From contig NZ_FCOT01000011.1 of NCBI RefSeq assembly GCF_900046455.1, positions 124,001 through 188,000 on the forward strand: a stretch of DNA of 64,000 nucleotides, read 5' to 3'. The translations under genes were made by a program, and so were the position numbers. This document shows, piece after piece, positions 60,028 through 64,000 of this stretch (the first letter of the stretch is position 1; each line of letters begins with the position of its first letter). Source of the DNA: Cellulomonas timonensis. GTDB lineage: Bacteria; Actinomycetota; Actinomycetes; Actinomycetales; Cellulomonadaceae. The notes beneath the pieces are model-generated. The model was not told the DNA's origin. It made no database searches and worked only from the letters and a program-made list of their open reading frames with translations.

Positions 60028-61484
60028 GGCCGACAACGGGCACGATGCTCGGCGAGCGCTACCGCCTGGTGCGGGAGATCGCCGTCGGCGGGATGGGCGA
60101 GGTCTGGGTGGGGCATGACGACGCCCTGGCCCGCGACGTGGCCGTCAAGGTGCTGCGCGAGGAGTTCGCCGGCGACCCCGGATTCATCAAGCGGTTCCGC
60201 ACCGAGGCCCGCAACTCCGCGTCGCTCTCCCACCAGAACATCGCCCAGCTCTACGACTACGGCGAGCAGGAGGGATCGGCATTCCTCATCATGGAGCTCG
60301 TCCTCGGCGAGCCCATGAGCGACCTGCTCGAGCGCGAGCCCGTGCTGCCCATGCAACGGCTGCTGCGGATCCTCGCGCAGACCTCCCGCGCGCTCCACGC
60401 CGCGCATGTGGCCGGTGTGGTGCACCGCGACGTGAAGCCGGGCAACATCCTGCTGGGCCGCGCAGGGCGCGTGAAGATCACCGACTTCGGGGTGTCGCTG
60501 GCCACCAACCAGGTGCCGATGACGGCCACCGGCATGGTCATGGGCACCGCGCAGTACCTCTCCCCCGAGCAGGCCGTCGGCAAGCCGGCCACCCCCGCCT
60601 CCGACCTGTACTCCCTGGGCATCGTGGCGTATGAGTCCCTCGCCGGGAACCGCCCGTTCACGGGCCCGACGGCTGTGGACATCGCCGTCGCGCACGTGAA
60701 CTCGCCCGTCCCCCCACTGCCGGCCTCCGTCGACCCACGCCTCGCGGACATCGTCATGCGGCTGCTGTCGAAGGACCCCGCCGAGCGCCCGCGCTCCGCC
60801 GCGGCGCTGGCCCGCAGCCTCGACGCGATGGTCGAGAAGACGCCGCCCACCGGCATGTCCGTCGTCGTCGCCGATCCGGCTGCCCGACGCGCGGAGCCGG
60901 TGGCGTCCGCCATCGAGGTCGCCCCTCCCCCGCCCGGCGCGGACCCGGAGCCGGCGCTGCGCTCCCGCGCGGCCGCCCGCAAGGGGACCCACTGTCGAGG
61001 TCCGGCCGGCGGGCGAGATTTGAAAAGGAGCCGGCCCCGGGCGCGCCCCTGCCCCCCCGGCGCGCCCCCCCGAGGGGGGGGGGGGCCCCCCCCCCCCCGG
61101 CCCCCCCCCCCCCGCCGCGAGCTCCGCGACGGCGCCGAGGCCCGCCGGGCGAGCGGCTCGCACCGCGCCCAGTCGAAGCCCGCACGCCGCGGCCCCCTGT
61201 CCATGGGTGTCCGGGTCGGGCGGCTGACCTGGCCGTTAGTGGCCCTGTTCTTCCTGGTCGTCGCGGTCCTGGGGGCCGCCGTCGCAGATAGGCTCACGCG
61301 GGCCGAGCAGACGATCGGCTCAGATCAGCAGGTCACAGCGATGACGACCCTGCAGCCCGAGGTCGCCCCGGCGGTCAGGCTGCCCGGATACCCTTCTCCG
61401 GGCCCTGACGATGGGATGATCACCGAACGCGCGCCGACCGCCACCGCGGACAGCGCCGGAACGACGACAGCTAAGGACGTCTAG
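60024..61484 (+). CDS. pknA: PknA: membrane Ser/Thr protein kinase
   Basis: The 486-residue kinase phosphorylates cell-wall and division proteins. It has a glycine loop IAVGGMGEVWVG, Lys42 in VAVKVL, catalytic HRDVKPGN (134-141), DFG (154-156) and the activation loop MTATGMVMGTAQYLSPEQ. The kinase domain ends near 285. A linker then runs to a single transmembrane helix (LTWPLVALFFLVVAVLGAAV, about 410-430) and a short outer tail. The linker contains extreme homopolymer-coded Gly/Pro stretches (61074-61113) that are suspect. The reading frame is intact on both sides. ATG 60024 overlaps pbpA. Confidence 0.93.
   Translation: MRPTTGTMLGERYRLVREIAVGGMGEVWVGHDDALARDVAVKVLREEFAGDPGFIKRFRTEARNSASLSHQNIAQLYDYGEQEGSAFLIMELVLGEPMSDLLEREPVLPMQRLLRILAQTSRALHAAHVAGVVHRDVKPGNILLGRAGRVKITDFGVSLATNQVPMTATGMVMGTAQYLSPEQAVGKPATPASDLYSLGIVAYESLAGNRPFTGPTAVDIAVAHVNSPVPPLPASVDPRLADIVMRLLSKDPAERPRSAAALARSLDAMVEKTPPTGMSVVVADPAARRAEPVASAIEVAPPPPGADPEPALRSRAAARKGTHCRGPAGGRDLKRSRPRARPCPPGAPPRGGGGPPPPRPPPPRRELRDGAEARRASGSHRAQSKPARRGPLSMGVRVGRLTWPLVALFFLVVAVLGAAVADRLTRAEQTIGSDQQVTAMTTLQPEVAPAVRLPGYPSPGPDDGMITERAPTATADSAGTTTAKDV
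61074..61113. repeat. G12/C13/C13 homopolymer tract inside pknA
   Basis: Twelve G (61074-61085) are followed directly by 13 C (61086-61098), two G, and 13 C (61101-61113). The first two runs form a perfect self-complementary palindrome. It lies in the juxtamembrane linker of PknA, and the 150 nt around it also depart from normal codon use. Such tracts are typical of low-quality consensus or of slippage-prone contingency sequences. Confidence 0.9.
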
Positions 61485-61486
61485 TG

Positions 61487-63523
61487 ATGGACGACGGATC
61501 CCGGATCCTCGCCGGACGATACGAGGTCGGCGAGCTCATCGGGCGCGGCGGCATGGCCGAGGTGCACATCGGGCACGACACCCGGCTCGGACGCACGGTC
61601 GCCATCAAGGTGCTGCGCTCCGACCTGGCACGCGACCCGTCCTTCCAGGCACGGTTCCGCCGCGAGGCCCAGGCCGCGGCCTCTCTGAACCACCCGGCGA
61701 TCGTCGCGGTGTACGACACCGGCGAGGACGTCGTCACGGAGGCGTCCGGCGTCGTCGCGCACGTGCCGTTCATCGTCATGGAGTACGTCGAGGGCCACAC
61801 CGTCCGCGACATCCTCCGTGACGGCAACGCAGTGCCGATCGAGGAGGCCGCGGAGATCACCGCGGGCGTCCTCTCGGCGCTCGAGTACTCCCACCACGCG
61901 GGCATCGTGCACCGCGACATCAAGCCCGCGAACGTCATGCTCACGCCGACGGGCGCGGTCAAGGTGATGGACTTCGGCATCGCGCGCGCCGTGGCCGACT
62001 CCGCCGCGACGATGACGCAGACGCAGGCCGTGATCGGCACCGCGCAGTACCTCTCCCCCGAGCAGGCACGCGGCGAGACCGTGGACGCCCGCTCCGACCT
62101 CTACTCGACGGGCTGCCTGCTCTTCGAGCTGCTCACGGGCCGCCCGCCGTTCATCGGCGACTCCCCCGTGGCCGTGGCCTACCAGCACGTCCGCGAGGCC
62201 GCGCCGACGCCGAGCTCGATCGCCTCCGACATCCCCGAGACGTTCGACCGCATCACGCTCAAGGCCCTCGCGAAGGAGCGCGACTCGCGCTACTCCACCG
62301 CCGCGGAGTTCCGCTCCGACCTGGAGGCCGCCGTGCGCGGTGGCCACGTCAGCGCACCATCCGTCGGCGCGCTGATGGCCGCTGGCTCCGGCGACGCGAC
62401 ACAGGTGATGGGCGCCACCCCCGGCTCCACGCAGGTCATGCAGGGCGCGGCTGTCCCCGCCGCCGGGACGCCCCCGTGGGGCATGACCAGCCCCGGTGGG
62501 CCCGGCTCGGGCCAGCCCGAGCAGCCCGGGGCTGCCGCTGAGGACGAGGACGCGCCCAAGAAGCGCTGGCTCCTGTGGACGCTGATCGCGGTCGCCCTGG
62601 CCGCGGTGATCGGCATCGCCGCGGTGCTCATCGCGGGCAACCAAGAGGACCCGCCCGCGCTGGTCACCATCCCCACCACGCTGGTGGACACCCCCGCCGA
62701 CGACGCGGTGGCGACGTTGAGCGGGCTGGGCCTCGTCCCGGTGGAAGTGGAACAGGCCAGCGACTCGATCGCCGAGGGCAACGTCATCGGCACCGACCCC
62801 AAGGGCGGCGAGCAGCTCGAGGAGGGCTCGGATGTCACCGTCTTCGTCTCCACGGGCTCCGACTCCGTCCAGCTCGAGTCCTTGGCAGGGCTCAGCCAGG
62901 AGGCGGCCCGTGCGCGCCTCACCGAGCTCGGCCTCACTGTGGGCGACGTGACTCCCGAGAACAGCGCCGAGCAGGCCGCTGGCGTCGTCACCAAGACCTC
63001 CCCGGCCGCAGGGGAGTCCGTCCCCAAGGGCTCGAAGGTCAACCTCTTCGTGGCCAGCGGCAACGTCGAGCTCCCGAACCTCGTCGGCCGGACGCAGGCC
63101 GAGGCGGAGGAGGTGCTGCTCTCGCTCAAGCTCACCCCGGTCGTCGAGTTCGAGGAGACGGAAGACGCCGCGGCTGGCACGGTCATCAGGCAGAACCGGC
63201 AGGAGGGCCTGGTCCAGCAGGGCGCGGCCGTGCGCATCACCGTGGCCGAGGCCCGCGACCTCCCGACCGTCCCGGACGGCCTGGTCGGCATGACCTACGA
63301 CCAGGCAGCCGCGCGGCTCGAGGCGATCGGGCTGCGCGCCCAGCGCGAGAACGTCGACTCCGACCGGCCCAAGGACGAGGTGATCTCGACGAATCCCACC
63401 AAGGGCACCGCGCTCGAAGAGGGGTCCACGGTCAAGCTGAACGTGTCCAAGGGCCCGTCGGGCGGCAACAACGGCAACAACCCGAGTTCGTCGGCCACGC
63501 CCACGACCCCGGCGAACCCCTAG
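61487..63523 (+). CDS. pknB: PknB: PASTA-domain Ser/Thr protein kinase
   Basis: The 678-residue receptor kinase senses muropeptides or lipid II. The kinase domain (1-275) has LIGRGGMAEVHIG, Lys41, HRDIKPAN, DFG and the activation loop MTQTQAVIGTAQYLSPEQ with the paired threonines of PknB. After a Pro/Gly-rich linker comes a transmembrane helix (LLWTLIAVALAAVIGIAAVLI) and four extracellular PASTA repeats (starting near LVTIPTTLV, VQLESLAGL, VELPNLVGR and RDLPTVPDG). ATG 61487 follows AAGGA; a GTG at 61484 overlaps the pknA stop. It is the last gene of the operon. Confidence 0.96.
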   Translation: MDDGSRILAGRYEVGELIGRGGMAEVHIGHDTRLGRTVAIKVLRSDLARDPSFQARFRREAQAAASLNHPAIVAVYDTGEDVVTEASGVVAHVPFIVMEYVEGHTVRDILRDGNAVPIEEAAEITAGVLSALEYSHHAGIVHRDIKPANVMLTPTGAVKVMDFGIARAVADSAATMTQTQAVIGTAQYLSPEQARGETVDARSDLYSTGCLLFELLTGRPPFIGDSPVAVAYQHVREAAPTPSSIASDIPETFDRITLKALAKERDSRYSTAAEFRSDLEAAVRGGHVSAPSVGALMAAGSGDATQVMGATPGSTQVMQGAAVPAAGTPPWGMTSPGGPGSGQPEQPGAAAEDEDAPKKRWLLWTLIAVALAAVIGIAAVLIAGNQEDPPALVTIPTTLVDTPADDAVATLSGLGLVPVEVEQASDSIAEGNVIGTDPKGGEQLEEGSDVTVFVSTGSDSVQLESLAGLSQEAARARLTELGLTVGDVTPENSAEQAAGVVTKTSPAAGESVPKGSKVNLFVASGNVELPNLVGRTQAEAEEVLLSLKLTPVVEFEETEDAAAGTVIRQNRQEGLVQQGAAVRITVAEARDLPTVPDGLVGMTYDQAAARLEAIGLRAQRENVDSDRPKDEVISTNPTKGTALEEGSTVKLNVSKGPSGGNNGNNPSSSATPTTPANP

Positions 63524-63541
63524 CGGTCAGCACCCACGCAG

Positions 63542-63598
63542 AGAGCCTGCGACCGGGGCGGAGCGAGCCGAGAGGCTCCCGCGCTGGTCGCAGGCTCT
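63542..63598. terminator. bidirectional terminator between pknB and pabA
   Basis: A perfect 13-bp inverted repeat, AGAGCCTGCGACC (63542-63554) with GGTCGCAGGCTCT (63586-63598), and a 31-nt loop with internal pairing lies between two convergent genes, 18 nt past the pknB stop and 35 nt past the pabA stop. It can serve both directions. Confidence 0.8.
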
Positions 63599-63633
63599 TC
63601 GTGTGCGTGGCCGCGGGTGGAGCGGCGCTCAGA

Positions 63634-64000
63634 TCAGGCGCGCACCAGCGGGTGCAGCCCGGCGGACCGCCCCACCGCGTCCGCGTCGCCGCAGATCTCC
63701 AGCCAGTTGGCCAGCAGCCGGTGGCCGCCCTCGGTGAGCACCGACTCGGGGTGGAACTGCACGCCGTGCAGGGGCAGGGTCTTGTGCTGCAGGCCCATGA
63801 TGATGGGCCCGTGCGCGGAGGCGACGGTGGCCGTCACCTCGAGCTCGTCCGGCGCCGTCTCACCGATCACGGCCAGCGAGTGGTACCGCGTCGCGGTGAA
63901 CGGCGTCGGCAGGCCCGCAAGCACCCCGGCGCCCGCGTGCTCGACCTGGCTGGTCTTGCCGTGCATCAGCTCGGGGGCGTGCGCCACAGTGCCGCCGAAG
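63634..64000 (-). CDS. pabA: glutamine amidotransferase subunit of anthranilate/aminodeoxychorismate synthase (5' part outside window)
   Basis: Only the C-terminal ~122 residues are in the window; the start lies beyond 64000. The class I amidotransferase hallmarks are present: YHSLAVIGE, GLQHKTLPLHGVQFHPESVL with the catalytic His-Pro-Glu, and GHRLLANWLEICG. The subunit supplies ammonia from glutamine for anthranilate (TrpG) or 4-amino-4-deoxychorismate (PabA). Actinobacteria keep this gene convergent to pknB (trpG/pabA of the mycobacterial Rv0013 locus), so the annotation is secure but the choice between the two names is not. Confidence 0.9.
   Translation of the reverse strand, partial: FGGTVAHAPELMHGKTSQVEHAGAGVLAGLPTPFTATRYHSLAVIGETAPDELEVTATVASAHGPIIMGLQHKTLPLHGVQFHPESVLTEGGHRLLANWLEICGDADAVGRSAGLHPLVRA

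Noticed and set aside
58297-60036. Minus-strand frame of 579 codons across rodA and pbpA
   Set aside because: Shadow of two genes with complete catalytic motifs; no recognisable protein features.
1-64000. CRISPR arrays, insertion sequences, prophage
   Set aside because: I saw no regularly spaced repeats, transposase or phage structural genes in the window.

Overview
The window is high-GC actinobacterial DNA. At the right end it carries the conserved block fhaA-fhaB-pstP-rodA-pbpA-pknA-pknB, with a convergent pabA/trpG and an upstream tRNA-Leu. Together with a RamB-controlled glyoxylate shunt and several plant-polysaccharide sugar operons, this points to a Micrococcales-type actinomycete resembling Cellulomonadaceae or Promicromonosporaceae. 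The genus is an inference; the phylum is well supported.

Left part (1-8.5 kb). Isocitrate lyase and malate synthase form an aceA-aceB operon divergent from a ramB-type regulator, with inverted repeats in the shared promoter. Then come a VOC protein, a metal-ligand-rich DUF2249 protein, a class C-type serine hydrolase, a TMEM175-like channel and a probably leaderless padR gene with its membrane partner.

Sugar region (8.5-33.4 kb). Three minus-strand operons each hold an ABC importer with a lipoprotein binding protein and two permeases. None has an ATPase gene, so a shared MsmK/UgpC-type ATPase elsewhere is implied. Operon A (8.5-18.7 kb) adds a GH127 glycosidase, a 3-hydroxyacyl-CoA-dehydrogenase-like enzyme, a xylose-isomerase-like enzyme, a fused dihydroxyacetone-type kinase, an RpiB-type isomerase and a TIM-type isomerase. 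The last three match the tetrulose phosphate route to erythrose 4-phosphate. A divergent GntR/FadR regulator has matching operators. Operon B (21.5-28.8 kb) pairs GH43 and GH3 enzymes with a transporter behind a LacI-type palindrome. Operon C (29.3-33.4 kb) is ugpA-ugpE-ugpB-ugpQ behind 11-nt phased GTT repeats that resemble a PHO box. Between A and B lie a padR gene fragment and a solitary HNH endonuclease gene.

Accessory region (33.8-43.2 kb). Small regulators sit beside their targets: ArsR-SRPBCC with a DHFR-like reductase, an MmyB-type XRE regulator facing a QorB-like reductase, and a MerR-HEAT fusion with a stand-alone HEAT protein behind a MerR-type operator. A toxin-antitoxin-like pair has a frameshifted nucleotidyltransferase, and a mosaic of two gene fragments lies next to it.

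The most unusual unit is the five-gene minus-strand operon at 43.2-53.6 kb: DUF4132, MoxR AAA+ ATPase, DUF5682, VWA, SWIM zinc finger. Its composition and order resemble the E. coli yehI/yehL/yehM/yehP/yehQ set, whose function is not established. It looks like a chaperone-like or conflict-type ATPase machine.

The right end (54-64 kb) is the core cell-division, peptidoglycan and Ser/Thr-phosphorylation operon. The juxtamembrane linker of pknA contains extreme G and C homopolymers that are either an assembly artefact or an unstable tract.
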